A program made the position numbers and the translations under genes. Below are positions 40,792 to 55,738 of a stretch of 64,000 bases of DNA, piece after piece. Where the stretch lies: positions 11,842,001-11,906,000 of the forward strand of contig OZ059895.1 of assembly GCA_964057225.1 (NCBI GenBank). The letters run 5' to 3'. This stretch comes from Auanema rhodensis. Lineage: Eukaryota; Nematoda; Chromadorea; Rhabditida; Rhabditidae. The stretch's first letter is position 1; every line of letters begins with the position of its first letter. The notes under the pieces were generated by a model, which saw nothing but the letters and a program-made list of their open reading frames with translations, made no database searches and had not been told where the DNA came from.

Positions 40792-41834
40792 TTATGCTTT
40801 GTTGATTTCATCTTCAAAATATCGTGATAATGCGTCACATACACTGTTTAATTTTCCTGGTCCGTAGATAATTTCAATATCGTATTCTTGTAAAACAATT
40901 TGAAATTTTGCTAAACGACCTATTAAGTCTTTTCTAGTCATTAAACTAGTAAGTGGTCTATGATCCGTGATAATTTTGGTTGTTGTTCCTAGTATGTAAT
41001 TAATTCCTTTCAGCTTTGTTGAGTTTCCGACTGGCAAAAGCTATTGGATGTAATGGTTCTTGATCGTCTTTCGCTTGAAGTAGTACAGCGCCAACTGCTA
41101 TCATACTTCCATCACTTTCAATAACATATGGTCGCTTTGGGATTGGTGCTTGTAACACTGGTGCTTGAGTTAATGTTTTATTCAAAGTGTTAAAAGCAAT
41201 TTCTTCTTCTTCTGTCCATTTGAAGGGAGTGTCTTTCCGAGTGAGGTTGTAGAGTGGTGTTGCTATTCCTGCAGCATTCTTAATGAACCTTCTAAAGTAG
41301 TTTACTACTCCCATGAAAGCTCTTACTCCTGTTGTTGATTTTGATTGAGGATAATCTTGTATTGCCTTGATTTTATGTGGATCCGGTTTAATTCCTTCTT
41401 GTCCAACTATGTATCCTAGAAATTTTACTTCCTTTCTTGCGAATGCGCATTTCTTCAGTTTTATTTTGAATCCTATTTGAGTTACTGCTTCCAAAACTTC
41501 TTCGATATCTTTTAAATGTGCTCTCGTATATTCAGAGATTAATAGTAAATCATCGAGATATACGAATAGCTTGCATTTAACCATTGATTGCAGGTATCGT
41601 ACTGCGTTTTGAAAAGTATGGGGTGATCCACATAATCCCATCGGCATTCGACAATATTGGTAAGTTCCACTGATTGTTGTGAAAGCTGTAAGATGACGAT
41701 CTTCTTTCTTAAGAGGTATTTGGAAAAATCTAGATACTAAATCAAAGTTGCTGAAGATATTTCTATCTTCGTTGAGAAACGCTTGTTTATGTAGTAAAAT
41801 TATTTCTTTCAGTTGCTGTTGTTCGATTTGCGAG
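40792..41834 (-). pseudogene. Gypsy 2 reverse transcriptase and RNase H (broken)
   Basis: The left part (41,834-41,648) joins a pre-RT segment (LHKQAFLNEDRN) to FSNFDLVSRFFQIPLKK, so the RT fingers are deleted. Frame 41,647-41,000 shows MPMGLCGSPHTFQNAVRYLQ, FVYLDDLLLIS and RNase H start ESDGSMIAVGAVLLQ. Another deletion removes the RNase H Glu region. The frame 41,037-40,792 resumes at TKIITDHRPLTSLMTRKDLI and LNSVCDALSRYF. Confidence 0.88.
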
Positions 41835-41919
41835 GTGGAAAATTACATAACTAACATGAAATTGGAAAAAAAACAATAACGAGGATAAATATGTAAATCA
41901 TTGAATATCAGATATTTTC

Positions 41920-42038
41920 GCTTACGACCATACCACGTTGAAAGTACGCCATCCCGTCCGATCTGGCAAGTCAAGCAACGTTGGGCCCGGTTAGTACTTG
42001 GATCGGAGACGGCTTGGGAATCCCGGGTTCCGTAAGCT
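41920..42038 (+). rRNA. 5S rRNA gene (full length, one change)
   Basis: 119 nt from gcttacgacc to cgtaagct with helix I ends complementary. The internal promoter region (about nt 50-97) is present. A G-to-T change gives gggttccg. It is followed by tttt. 5S rRNA is part of the large ribosomal subunit and is made by RNA polymerase III. Confidence 0.95.
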
Positions 42039-42448
42039 TTTCAAATTTTTTTAACGATCATACCACGTTGAAAGTACGCCATGCAGCTGATTTTCAATTT
42101 TATCTCTTCCGTAACAAATGTTTTCAATTTTCCAGCAGTTTTACTTAGATAGCTCAACCCAAGGCATTAAAATATCTTCAATCTTATTTCTATATTACAG
42201 TTATAAATTAGTAGTTTATGAACCTTCATCTTAACTTTACTGTTTCTATCTATTTCCTATTGAAACAAACATTGTTTAAACACTATACAACTGTGAAACC
42301 TTTTTTAATTTATTGTATTTGGAGCTCATAAGATTCAATATCATCGAGGGATTTAGATGTAACGTGGAAAATTACATAACTAACATGAAATTGGAAAAAA
42401 AACAATAACGAGGATAAGTATGTAAATCATTGAATATCAGATATTTCC

Positions 42449-43246
42449 GCTTACGACCATACCACGTTGAAAGTACGCCATGCAGCTGATTTTCAATTTT
42501 ATCTCTTCCGTAACAAATGTTTTCAATTTTCCAGCAGTTTTACTTAGATAGCTCAACCCAAGGCATCAAAATATCTTCAATCTTATTTTTTTATTACAGT
42601 TATAAACCAGTAGTTTATGAACCTTCATCTTAACTTTACTGTTTCTATCTATTTCCTATTAAAACAAACGTTGTTTAAACACTATACAACTGTGAAACCT
42701 TTTTTAATTTATTGTATTTGGAGCTCATAAGATTCAATATCATCGAGGGATTTAGATGTAACGTGGAAAATTACATAACTAACATGAAATTGGAAAAAAA
42801 ACAATAACGAGGATAAGTATGTAAATCATTGAATATCAGATATTTCCGCTTACGACCATACCACGTTGAAAGTACGCCATGCAGCTGATTTTCAATTTTA
42901 TCTCTTCCGTAACAAATGTTTTCAATTTTCCAGCAGTTTTACTTAGATAGCTCAACCCAAGGCATCAAAATATCTTCAATCTTATTTTTTTATTACAGTT
43001 ATAAACCAGTAGTTTATGAACCTTCATCTTAACTTTACTGTTTCTATCTATTTCCTATTAAAACAAACGTTGTTTAAACACTATACAACTGTGAAACCTT
43101 TTTTAATTTATTGTATTTGGAGCTCATAAGATTCAATATCATCGAGGGATTTAGATGTAACGTGGAAAATTACATAACTAACATGAAATTGGAAAAAAAA
43201 CAATAACGAGGATAAATATGTAAATCATTGAATATCAGATATTTTC
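42449..43246 (+). repeat. Two short 399-bp units (starts 42,449 and 42,848)
   Basis: Each begins with 33 nt of 5S (gcttacgaccatacc...gccat) and passes directly into gcagctg of the spacer; box A, intermediate element and box C are missing. Confidence 0.95.
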
Positions 43247-43365
43247 GCTTACGACCATACCACGTTGAAAGAACGCCATCCCGTCCGATCTGGCAAGTCA
43301 AGCAACGTTGGGCCCGGTTAGTACTTGGATCGGAGACAGCTTGGGAATCCCGGGTGCCGTAAGCT
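43247..43365 (+). rRNA. 5S rRNA gene (full length, two changes)
   Basis: 119 nt; differs from the copy at 43,776 by gaaagaacg and ggagacagc. It ends with gcttttc, so the T4 terminator is present. Confidence 0.95.
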
Positions 43366-43775
43366 TTTCAAATTTTTTTAACGATCATACCACGTTGAAA
43401 GTACGCCATGCAGCTGATTTTCAATTTTATCTCTTCCGTAACAATTGTTTTCAATTTTCCAGCAGTTTTACTTAGATAGCTCAACCCAAGGCATCAAAAT
43501 ATCTTCAATCTTATTTCTATATTACAGTTATAAACCAGTAGTTTATGAACCTTCATCTTAACTTTACTGTTTCTATCTATTTCCTATTGAAACAAACATT
43601 GTTTAAACACTATACAACTGTGAAACCTTTTTTAATTTATTGTATTTGGATCTCATAAGATTTGATATCATCGAGGGATTTAGATGTTACGTAGAAAATT
43701 ACATAACTAACATGAAATTGGAAAAAAAACAATAACGAGGATAAGTATGTAAATCATTGAATATCAGATATTTTC

Positions 43776-43894
43776 GCTTACGACCATACCACGTTGAAAG
43801 TACGCCATCCCGTCCGATCTGGCAAGTCAAGCAACGTTGGGCCCGGTTAGTACTTGGATCGGAGACGGCTTGGGAATCCCGGGTGCCGTAAGCT
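43776..43894 (+). rRNA. 5S rRNA gene (consensus copy)
   Basis: 119 nt. It matches the nematode 5S sequence I remember closely and has the complementary ends gcttacg/cgtaagc, intact promoter boxes and a T4 tract immediately after. It is the best candidate in this window for a working 5S gene. Confidence 0.97.
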
Positions 43895-44304
43895 TTTCAA
43901 ATTTTTTTAACGATCATACCACGTTGAAAGTACGCCATGCAGCTGATTTTCAATTTTATCTCTTCCGTAACAAATGTTTTCAATTTTCCAGCAGTTTTAC
44001 TTAGATAGCTCAACCCAAGGCATTAAAATATCTTCAATCTTATTTCTATATTACAGTTATAAATTAGTAGTTTATGAACCTTCATCTTAACTTTACTGTT
44101 TCTATCTATTTCCTATTGAAACAAACATTGTTTAAACACTGTACAACTGTGAAACCTTTTTTAATTTATTGTATTTGGATCTCATAAGATTTGATATCAT
44201 CGAGGGATTTAGATGTTACGTAGAAAATTACATAACTAACATGAAATTGGATAAAAAACAATAACGAGGATAAGTATGTAGATCATTGAATATCAGATAT
44301 TTTC

Positions 44305-47300
44305 GCTTACGACCATACCACGTTGAAAGTACGCCATGCAGCTGATTTTCAATTTTATCTCTTCCGTAACAAAAGTTTTCAATTTTCCAGCAGTTTTACT
44401 TAGATAGCTCAACCCAAGGCATTAAAATATCTTCAATCTTATTTCTATATTACAGTTATAAACCAGTAGTTTATGAACCTTAATCTTAACTTTACTGTTT
44501 CTATCTATTTCCTATTAAAACAAACGTTGTTTAAACACTATACAACTGTGAAACCTTTTTTAATTTATTGTATTTGGAGCTCATAAGATTCAATATCATC
44601 GAGGGATTTAGATGTAACGTGGAAAATTACATAACTAACATGAAATTGGAAAAAAAACAATAACGAGGATAAGTATGTAAATCATTGAATATCAGATATT
44701 TCCGCTTACGACCATACCACGTTGAAAGTACGCCATGCAGCTGATTTTCAATTTTATCTCTTCCGTAACAAATGTTTTCAATTTTCCAGCAGTTTTACTT
44801 AGATAGCTCAACCCAAGGCATCAAAATATCTTCAATCTTATTTTTTTATTACAGTTATAAACCAGTAGTTTATGAACCTTCATCTTAACTTTACTGTTTC
44901 TATCTATTTCCTATTAAAACAAACGTTGTTTAAACACTATACAACTGTGAAACCTTTTTTAATTTATTGTATTTGAAGCTCATAAGATTCAATATCATCG
45001 AGGGATTTAGATGTAACGTGGAAAATTACATAACTAACATGAAATTGGAAAAAAACAATAACGAGGATAAGTATGTAAATCATTGAATATCAGATATTTC
45101 CGCTTACGACCATACCACGTTGAAAGTACGCCATGCAGCTGATTTTCAATTTTATCTCTTCCGTAACAAATGTTTTCAATTTTCCAGCAGTTTTACTTAG
45201 ATAGCTCAACCCAAGGCATCAAAATATCTTCAATCTTATTTTTTTATTACAGTTATAAACCAGTAGTTTATGAACCTTCATCTTAACTTTACTGTTTCTA
45301 TCTATTTCCTATTAAAACAAACGTTGTTTAAACACTATACAACTGTGAAACCTTTTTTAATTTATTGTATTTGGAGCTCATAAGATTCAATATCATCGAG
45401 GGATTTAGATGTAACGTGGAAAATTACATAACTAACATGAAATTGGAAAAAAAACAATAACGAGGATAAATATGTAAATCATTGAATATCAGATATTTTC
45501 GCTTACGACCATACCACGCTGAAAGTACGCCATGCAGCTGATTTTCAATTTTATCTCTTCCGTAACAAAAGTTTTCAATTTTCCAGCAGTTTTACTTAGA
45601 TAGCTCAACCCAAGGCATTAAAATATCTTCAATCTTATTTCTATATTACAGTTATAAACCAGTAGTTTATGAACCTTAATCTTAACTTTACTGTTTCTAT
45701 CTATTTCCTGTTAAAACAAACGTTGTTTAAACACTATACAACTGTGAAACCTTTTTTAATTTATTGTATTTGGAGCTCACAAGATTCAATATCATCGAGG
45801 GATTTAGATGTAACGTGGAAAATTACATAACTAACATGAAATTGGAAAAAAAACAATAACGAGGATAAGTATGTAAATTATTGAATATCAGATATTTCCG
45901 CTTACGACCATACCACGTTGAAAGTACGCCATGCAGCTGATTTTCAATTTTATCTCTTCCGTAACAAATGTTTTCAATTTTCCAGCAGTTTTACTTAGAT
46001 AGCTCAACCCAAGGCATCAAAATATCTTCAATCTTATTTCTTTATTACAGTTATAAACCAGTAGTTTATGAACCTTCATCTTAACTTTACTGTTTCTATC
46101 TATTTCCTATTGAAACAAACATTGTTTAAACACTATACAACTGTGAAACCTTTTTTTAATTTATTGTATTTGGAGCTCATAAGATTCAATATCATCGAGG
46201 GATTTAGATGTAACGTGGAAAATTACATAACTAACATGAAATTGGAAAAAAAACAATAACAAGGATAAGTATGTAAATCATTGAATATCAGATATTTCCG
46301 CTTACGACCATACCACGTTGAAAGTACGCCATGCAGCTGATTTTCAATTTTATCTCTTCCGTAACAAATGTTTTCAATTTTCCAGCAGTTTTACTTAGAT
46401 AGCTCAACCCAAGGCATTAAAATATCTTCAATCTTATTTCTATATTACAGTTATAAACCAGTAGTTTATGAACCTTAATCTTAACTTTACTGTTTCTATC
46501 TATTTCCTATTAAAACAAACGTTGTTTAAACACTATACAACTGTGAAACCTTTTTTAATTTATTGTATTTGGAGCTCATAAGATTCAATATTATCGAGGG
46601 ATTTAGATGTAACGTGGAGAATTACATAACTAACATGAAATTGGAAAAAAAAACAAAAACGAGGATAAATATGTAAATCATTGAATATCAGATATTTCCG
46701 CTTGCGACCATACCACGTTGAAAGTACGCCATGCAGCTGATTTTCAATTTTATCTCTTCCGTAACAAAAGTTTTCAATTTTCCAGCAGTTTTACTTAGAT
46801 AGCTCAACCCAAGGCATTAAAATATCTTCAATCTTATTTCTATATTACAGTTATAAACCAGTAGTTAATGAACCTTCATCTTAACTTTACTGTTTCTATC
46901 TATTTCCTATTGAAACAAACATTGTTTAAACACTATACAACTGTGAAACCTTTTTTAATTTATTGTATTTGGATCTCATAAAAATTGATATCATCGAGGG
47001 ATTTAGATGTTACGTAGAAAATTACAAAACTAACATGAAATTGGAAAAAAAACAAAAACGAGGATAAGTATGTAGATCATTGAATATCAGATATTTTCGC
47101 TTACGACCATACCACGTTGAAAGTACGCCATGCAGCTGATTTTCAATTTTATCTCTTCCGTAACAAAAGTTTTCAATTTTCCAGCAGTTTTACTTAGATA
47201 GCTCAACCCAAGGCATTAAAATATCTTCAATCTTATTTCTATATTACAGTTATAAACCAGTAGTTTATGAACCTTAATCTTAACTTTACTGTTTCTATCT

Positions 47301-50300
47301 ATTTCCTGTTAAAACAAACGTTGTTTAAACACTATACAACTGTGAAACCTTTTTTAATTTATTGTATTTGGAGCTCATAAGATTCAATATCATCGAGGGA
47401 TTTAGATGTAACGTGGAAAATTACATAACTAACATGAAATTGGAAAAAAAACAATAACGAGGATAAGTATGTAAATTATTGAATATCAGATATTTCCGCT
47501 TACGACCATACCACGTTGAAAGTACGCCATGCAGCTGATTTTCAATTTTATCTCTTCCGTAACAAATGTTTTCAATTTTCCAGCAGTTTTACTTAGATAG
47601 CTCAACCCAAGGCATTAAAATATCTTCAATCTTATTTCTATATTACAGTTATAAACCAGTAGTTTATGAACCTTCATCTTAACTTTACTGTTTCTATCTA
47701 TTTCCTATTGAAACAAACATTGTTTAAACACTATACAACTGTGAAACCTTTTTTAATTTATTGTATTTGGATCTCATAAGAATTGATATCATCGAGGGAT
47801 TTAGATGTTACGTAGAAAATTACATAACTAACATGAAATTGGAAAAAAAACAAAAACGAGGATAAGTATGTAGATCATTGAATATCAGATATTTTCGCTT
47901 ACGACCATACCACGTTGAAAGTACGCCATGCAGCTGATTTTCAATTTTATCTCTTCCGTAACAAAAGTTTTCAATTTTCCAGCAGTTTTACTTAGATAGC
48001 TCAACCCAAGGCATTAAAATATCTTCAATCTTATTTCTATATTACAGTTATAAACCAGTAGTTTATGAACCTTAATCTTAACTTTACTGTTTCTATCTAT
48101 TTCCTGTTAAAACAAACGTTGTTTAAACACTATACAACTGTGAAACCTTTTTTAATTTATTGTATTTGGAGCTCATAAGATTCAATATCATCGAGGGATT
48201 TAGATGTAACGTGGAAAATTACATAACTAACATGAAATTGGAAAAAAAACAATAACGAGGATAAGTATGTAAATTATTGAATATCAGATATTTCCGCTTA
48301 CGACCATACCACGTTGAAAGTACGCCATGCAGCTGATTTTCAATTTTATCTCTTCCGTAACAAATGTTTTCAATTTTCCAGCAGTTTTACTTAGATAGCT
48401 CAACCCAAGGCATTAAAATATCTTCAATCTTATTTCTATATTACAGTTATAAACCAGTAGTTTATGAACCTTAATCTTAACTTTACTGTTTCTATCTATT
48501 TCCTGTTAAAACAAACGTTGTTTAAACACTATACAACTGTGAAACCTTTTTTAATTTATTGTATTTGGATCTCATAAGAATTGATATCATCGAGGGATTT
48601 AGATGTTACGTAGAAAATTACATAACTAACATGAAATTGGAAAAAAAACAAAAACGAGGATAAGTATGTAGATCATTGAATATCAGATATTTTCGCTTAC
48701 GACCATACCACGTTGAAAGTACGCCATGCAGCTGATTTTCAATTTTATCTCTTCCGTAACAAAAGTTTTCAATTTTCCAGCAGTTTTACTTAGATAGCTC
48801 AACCCAAGGCATTAAAATATCTTCAATCTTATTTCTATATTACAGTTATAAACCAGTAGTTTATGAACCTTAATCTTAACTTTACTGTTTCTATCTATTT
48901 CCTGTTAAAACAAACGTTGTTTAAACACTATACAACTGTGAAACCTTTTTTAATTTATTGTATTTGGAGCTCATAAGATTCAATATCATCGAGGGATTTA
49001 GATGTAACGTGGAAAATTACATAACTAACATGAAATTGGAAAAAAAACAATAACGAGGATAAGTATGTAAATTATTGAATATCAGATATTTCCGCTTACG
49101 ACCATACCACGTTGAAAGTACGCCATGCAGCTGATTTTCAATTTTATCTCTTCCGTAACAAATGTTTTCAATTTTCCAGCAGTTTTACTTAGATAGCTCA
49201 ACCCAAGGCATTAAAATATCTTCAATCTTATTTCTATATTACAGTTATAAACCAGTAGTTTATGAACCTTAATCTTAACTTTACTGTTTCTATCTATTTC
49301 CTATTAAAACAAACGTTGTTTAAACACTATACAACTGTGAAACCTTTTTTAATTTATTGTATTTGGAGCTCATAAGATTCAATATTATCGAGGGATTTAG
49401 ATGTAACGTGGAAAATTACATAACTAACATGAAATTGGAAAAAAAAACAAAAACGAGGATAAATATGTAAATCATTGAATATCAGATATTTCCGCTTGCG
49501 ACCATACCACGTTGAAAGTACGCCATGCAGCTGATTTTCAATTTTATCTCTTCCGTAACAAAAGTTTTCAATTTTCCAGCAGTTTTACTTAGATAGCTCA
49601 ACCCAAGGCATTAAAATATCTTCAATCTTATTTCTATATTACAGTTATAAACCAGTAGTTAATGAACCTTCATCTTAACTTTACTGTTTCTATCTATTTC
49701 CTATTGAAACAAACATTGTTTAAACACTATACAACTGTGAAACCTTTTTTAATTTATTGTATTTGGATCTCATAAGAATTGATATCATCGAGGGATTTAG
49801 ATGTTACGTAGAAAATTACAAAACTAACATGAAATTGGAAAAAAAACAAAAACGAGGATAAGTATGTAGATCATTGAATATCAGATATTTTCGCTTACGA
49901 CCATACCACGTTGAAAGTACGCCATGCAGCTGATTTTCAATTTTATCTCTTCCGTAACAAAAGTTTTCAATTTTCCAGCAGTTTTACTTAGATAGCTCAA
50001 CCCAAGGCATTAAAATATCTTCAATCTTATTTCTATATTACAGTTATAAACCAGTAGTTTATGAACCTTAATCTTAACTTTACTGTTTCTATCTATTTCC
50101 TGTTAAAACAAACGTTGTTTAAACACTATACAACTGTGAAACCTTTTTTAATTTATTGTATTTGGAGCTCATAAGATTCAATATCATCGAGGGATTTAGA
50201 TGTAACGTGGAAAATTACATAACTAACATGAAATTGGAAAAAAAACAATAACGAGGATAAGTATGTAAATTATTGAATATCAGATATTTCCGCTTACGAC

Positions 50301-53084
50301 CATACCACGTTGAAAGTACGCCATGCAGCTGATTTTCAATTTTATCTCTTCCGTAACAAATGTTTTCAATTTTCCAGCAGTTTTACTTAGATAGCTCAAC
50401 CCAAGGCATTAAAATATCTTCAATCTTATTTCTATATTACAGTTATAAACCAGTAGTTTATGAACCTTCATCTTAACTTTACTGTTTCTATCTATTTCCT
50501 ATTGAAACAAACATTGTTTAAACACTATACAACTGTGAAACCTTTTTTAATTTATTGTATTTGGATCTCATAAGAATTGATATCATCGAGGGATTTAGAT
50601 GTTACGTAGAAAATTACATAACTAACATGAAATTGGAAAAAAAACAAAAACGAGGATAAGTATGTAGATCATTGAATATCAGATATTTTCGCTTACGACC
50701 ATACCACGTTGAAAGTACGCCATGCAGCTGATTTTCAATTTTATCTCTTCCGTAACAAAAGTTTTCAATTTTCCAGCAGTTTTACTTAGATAGCTCAACC
50801 CAAGGCATTAAAATATCTTCAATCTTATTTCTATATTACAGTTATAAACCAGTAGTTTATGAACCTTAATCTTAACTTTACTGTTTCTATCTATTTCCTG
50901 TTAAAACAAACGTTGTTTAAACACTATACAACTGTGAAACCTTTTTTAATTTATTGTATTTGGAGCTCATAAGATTCAATATCATCGAGGGATTTAGATG
51001 TAACGTGGAAAATTACATAACTAACATGAAATTGGAAAAAAAACAATAACGAGGATAAGTATGTAAATTATTGAATATCAGATATTTCCGCTTACGACCA
51101 TACCACGTTGAAAGTACGCCATGCAGCTGATTTTCAATTTTATCTCTTCCGTAACAAATGTTTTCAATTTTCCAGCAGTTTTACTTAGATAGCTCAACCC
51201 AAGGCATTAAAATATCTTCAATCTTATTTCTATATTACAGTTATAAACCAGTAGTTTATGAACCTTAATCTTAACTTTACTGTTTCTATCTATTTCCTGT
51301 TAAAACAAACGTTGTTTAAACACTATACAACTGTGAAACCTTTTTTAATTTATTGTATTTGGATCTCATAAGAATTGATATCATCGAGGGATTTAGATGT
51401 TACGTAGAAAATTACATAACTAACATGAAATTGGAAAAAAAACAAAAACGAGGATAAGTATGTAGATCATTGAATATCAGATATTTTCGCTTACGACCAT
51501 ACCACGTTGAAAGTACGCCATGCAGCTGATTTTCAATTTTATCTCTTCCGTAACAAAAGTTTTCAATTTTCCAGCAGTTTTACTTAGATAGCTCAACCCA
51601 AGGCATTAAAATATCTTCAATCTTATTTCTATATTACAGTTATAAACCAGTAGTTTATGAACCTTAATCTTAACTTTACTGTTTCTATCTATTTCCTGTT
51701 AAAACAAACGTTGTTTAAACACTATACAACTGTGAAACCTTTTTTAATTTATTGTATTTGGAGCTCATAAGATTCAATATCATCGAGGGATTTAGATGTA
51801 ACGTGGAAAATTACATAACTAACATGAAATTGGAAAAAAAACAATAACGAGGATAAGTATGTAAATCATTGAATATCAGATATTTCCGCTTACGACCATA
51901 CCACGTTGAAAGTACGCCATGCAGCTGATTTTCAATTTTATCTCTTCCGTAACAAAAGTTTTCAATTTTCCAGCAGTTTTACTTAGATAGCTCAACCCAA
52001 GGCATTAAAATATCTTCAATCTTATTTCTATATTACAGTTATAAACCAGTAGTTTATGAACCTCAATCTTAACTTTACTGTTTCTATCTATTTCCTATTA
52101 AAACAAACGTTGTTTAAACACTATACAACTGTGAAACCTTTTTTAATTTATTGTATTTGGAGCTCATAAGATTCAATATCATCGAGGGATTTAGATGTAA
52201 CGTGGAAAATTACATAACTAACATGAAATTGGAAAAAAAACAATAACGAGGATAAGTATGTAAATCATTGAATATCAGATATTTCCGCTTACGACCATAC
52301 CACGTTGAAAGTACGCCATGCAGCTGATTTTCAATTTTATCTCTTCCGTAACAAATGTTTTCAATTTTCCAGCAGTTTTACTTAGATAGCTCAACCCAAG
52401 GCATTAAAATATCTTCAATCTTATTTCTATATTACAGTTATAAACCAGTAGTTTATGAACCTTAATCTTAACTTTACTGTTTCTATCTATTTCCTATTAA
52501 AACAAACGTTGTTTATACACTATACAACTGTGAAACCTTTTTTAATTTATTGTATTTGGATCTCATAAGAATTGATATCATCGAGGGATTTAGATGTAAC
52601 GTGGAAAATTACATAACTAACATGAAATTGGAAAAAAAACAATAACGAGGATAAGTATGTAAATCATTGAATATCAGATATTTCCGCTTACGACCATACC
52701 ACGTTGAAAGTACGCCATGCAGCTGATTTTCAATTTTATCTCTTCCGTAACAAATGTTTTCAATTTTCCAGCAGTTTTACTTAGATAGCTCAACCCAAGG
52801 CATTAAAATATCTTCAATCTTATTTCTATATTACAGTTATAAACCAGTAGTTTATGAACCTTCATCTTAACTTTACTGTTTCTATCTATTTCCTATTGAA
52901 ACAAACATTGTTTAAACACTATACAACTGTGAAACCTTTTTTAATTTATTGTATTTGGATCTCATAAGATTTGATATCATCGAGGGATTTAGATGTTACG
53001 TAGAAAATTACATAACTAACATGAAATTGGAAAAAAAACAATAACGAGGATAAGTATGTAGATCATTGAATATCAGATATTTTC
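44305..53084 (+). repeat. Block of 22 consecutive short 5S-less units
   Basis: Starts at 44305, 44704, 45102, 45501, 45900, 46300, 46700, 47099, 47498, 47897, 48296, 48695, 49094, 49494, 49893, 50292, 50691, 51090, 51489, 51888, 52287, 52686. A variant gcttgcg start occurs at 46,700 and again at 49,494, seven units apart. Confidence 0.95.
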
Positions 53085-53203
53085 GCTTACGACCATACCA
53101 CGTTGAAAGTACGCCATCCCGTCCGATCTGGCAAGTCAAACAACGTTGGGCCCGGTTAGTACTTGGATCGGAGACGGCTTCTGAATCCCGGGTGCCGTAA
53201 GCA
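53085..53203 (+). rRNA. 5S rRNA gene, variant class 2
   Basis: 119 nt with caaacaacg and cttctgaatcc changes; it ends gtaagca, so the T4 tract right after the gene is reduced to ttt (a T7 tract lies about 7 nt on). Confidence 0.92.
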
Positions 53204-53613
53204 TTTCAAATTTTTTTAACGATCATACCACGTTGAAAGTACGCCATGCAGCTGATTTTCAATTTTATCTCTTCCGTAACAAAAGTTTTCAATTTTCCAG
53301 CAGTTTTACTTAGATAGCTCAACCCAAGGCATTAAAATATCTTCAATCTTATTTCTATATTACAGTTATAAACCAGTAGTTTATGAACCTTCATCTTAAC
53401 TTTACTGTTTCTTTCTATTTCCTATTGAAACAAACATTGTTTAAACACTATACAACTGTGAAACCTTTTTTAATTTATTGTATTTGGATCTCATAAGAAT
53501 TGATATCATCGAGGGATTTAGATGTAACGTGGAAAATTACATAACTAACATGAAATTGGAAAAAAAACAATAACGAGGATAAGTATGTAAATCATTGAAT
53601 ATCAGATATTTCC

Positions 53614-55209
53614 GCTTACGACCATACCACGTTGAAAGTACGCCATGCAGCTGATTTTCAATTTTATCTCTTCCGTAACAAATGTTTTCAATTTTCCAGC
53701 AGTTTTACTTAGATAGCTCAACCCAAGGCATTAAAATATCTTCAATCTTATTTCTATATTACAGTTATAAACCAGTAGTTTATGAACCTTAATCTTAACT
53801 TTACTGTTTCTATCTATTTCCTATTAAAACAAACGTTGTTTATACACTATACAACTGTGAAACCTTTTTTAATTTATTGTATTTGGAGCTCATAAGATTC
53901 AATATCATCGAGGGATTTAGATGTAACGTGGAAAATTACATAACTAACATGAAATTGGAAAAAAAACAATAACGAGGATAAGTATGTAAATCATTGAATA
54001 TCAGATATTTCCGCTTACGACCATACCACGTTGAAAGTACGCCATGCAGCTGATTTTCAATTTTATCTCTTCCGTAACAAAAGTTTTCAATTTTCCAGCA
54101 GTTTTACTTAGATAGCTCAACCCAAGGCATTAAAATATCTTCAATCTTATTTCTATATTACAGTTATAAACCAGTAGTTTATGAACCTCAATCTTAACTT
54201 TACTGTTTCTATCTATTTCCTATTAAAACAAACGTTGTTTAAACACTATACAACTGTGAAACCTTTTTTAATTTATTGTATTTGGAGCTCATAAGATTCA
54301 ATATCATCGAGGGATTTAGATGTAACGTGGAAAATTACATAACTAACATGAAATTGGAAAAAAAACAATAACGAGGATAAGTATGTAAATCATTGAATAT
54401 CAGATATTTCCGCTTACGACCATACCACGTTGAAAGTACGCCATGCAGCTGATTTTCAATTTTATCTCTTCCGTAACAAATGTTTTCAATTTTCCAGCAG
54501 TTTTACTTAGATAGCTCAACCCAAGGCATTAAAATATCTTCAATCTTATTTCTATATTACAGTTATAAACCAGTAGTTTATGAACCTTAATCTTAACTTT
54601 ACTGTTTCTATCTATTTCCTATTAAAACAAACGTTGTTTATACACTATACAACTGTGAAACCTTTTTTAATTTATTGTATTTGGATCTCATAAGAATTGA
54701 TATCATCGAGGGATTTAGATGTAACGTGGAAAATTACATAACTAACATGAAATTGGAAAAAAAACAATAACGAGGATAAGTATGTAAATCATTGAATATC
54801 AGATATTTCCGCTTACGACCATACCACGTTGAAAGTACGCCATGCAGCTGATTTTCAATTTTATCTCTTCCGTAACAAATGTTTTCAATTTTCCAGCAGT
54901 TTTACTTAGATAGCTCAACCCAAGGCATTAAAATATCTTCAATCTTATTTCTATATTACAGTTATAAACCAGTAGTTTATGAACCTTCATCTTAACTTTA
55001 CTGTTTCTATCTATTTCCTATTGAAACAAACATTGTTTAAACACTATACAACTGTGAAACCTTTTTTAATTTATTGTATTTGGATCTCATAAGATTTGAT
55101 ATCATCGAGGGATTTAGATGTTACGTAGAAAATTACATAACTAACATGAAATTGGAAAAAAAACAATAACGAGGATAAGTATGTAGATCATTGAATATCA
55201 GATATTTTC
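53614..55209 (+). repeat. Four short 5S-less units
   Basis: Starts at 53614, 54013, 54412 and 54811. Confidence 0.95.
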
Positions 55210-55328
55210 GCTTACGACCATACCACGTTGAAAGTACGCCATCCCGTCCGATCTGGCAAGTCAAACAACGTTGGGCCCGGTTAGTACTTGGATCGGAGAC
55301 GGCTTCTGAATCCCGGGTGCCGTAAGCA
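55210..55328 (+). rRNA. 5S rRNA gene, variant class 2
   Basis: Same variants as the copy at 53,085 (cttctgaatcc, gtaagcattt). The flanking units also match that copy, so the two derive from one duplicated block. Confidence 0.92.
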
Positions 55329-55738
55329 TTTCAAATTTTTTTAACGATCATACCACGTTGAAAGTACGCCATGCAGCTGATTTTCAATTTTATCTCTTCC
55401 GTAACAAAAGTTTTCAATTTTCCAGCAGTTTTACTTAGATAGCTCAACCCAAGGCATTAAAATATCTTCAATCTTATTTCTATATTACAGTTATAAACCA
55501 GTAGTTTATGAACCTTCATCTTAACTTTACTGTTTCTTTCTATTTCCTATTGAAACAAACATTGTTTAAACACTATACAACTGTGAAACCTTTTTTAATT
55601 TATTGTATTTGGATCTCATAAGAATTGATATCATCGAGGGATTTAGATGTAACGTGGAAAATTACATAACTAACATGAAATTGGAAAAAAAACAATAACG
55701 AGGATAAGTATGTAAATCATTGAATATCAGATATTTCC

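Larger units (their letters stand above)
37436..41834 (-). mobile_element. Second Ty3/Gypsy element, 5'-truncated and decayed
   Basis: On the minus strand it runs from a broken RT (41,834) through RNase H, integrase and an extra ORF to a purine tract and the 3' LTR (37,834-37,436). Gag, protease and the 5' LTR are missing; at 41,834 the sequence jumps to 5S spacer. RT and RNase H motifs are close to those of the first Gypsy element, so it is the same lineage. Confidence 0.9.

Noticed and set aside
42050..42448. Spliced-leader RNA gene in the 5S spacer, as in Caenorhabditis
   Set aside because: I looked on both strands for an SL-like 22-mer followed by a GT donor and an Sm site (AATTTTTG). 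Fragments such as ttgggttgagctatc followed by gtaaaac on the minus strand are suggestive, but no Sm site or SL1-like sequence is present.
46068..46259. 63-codon open frame in the 5S spacer, repeated at 56,306-56,497
   Set aside because: It covers spacer sequence present in all 53 units but is open only in the two units with the same extra T; it is chance reading of a non-coding repeat.
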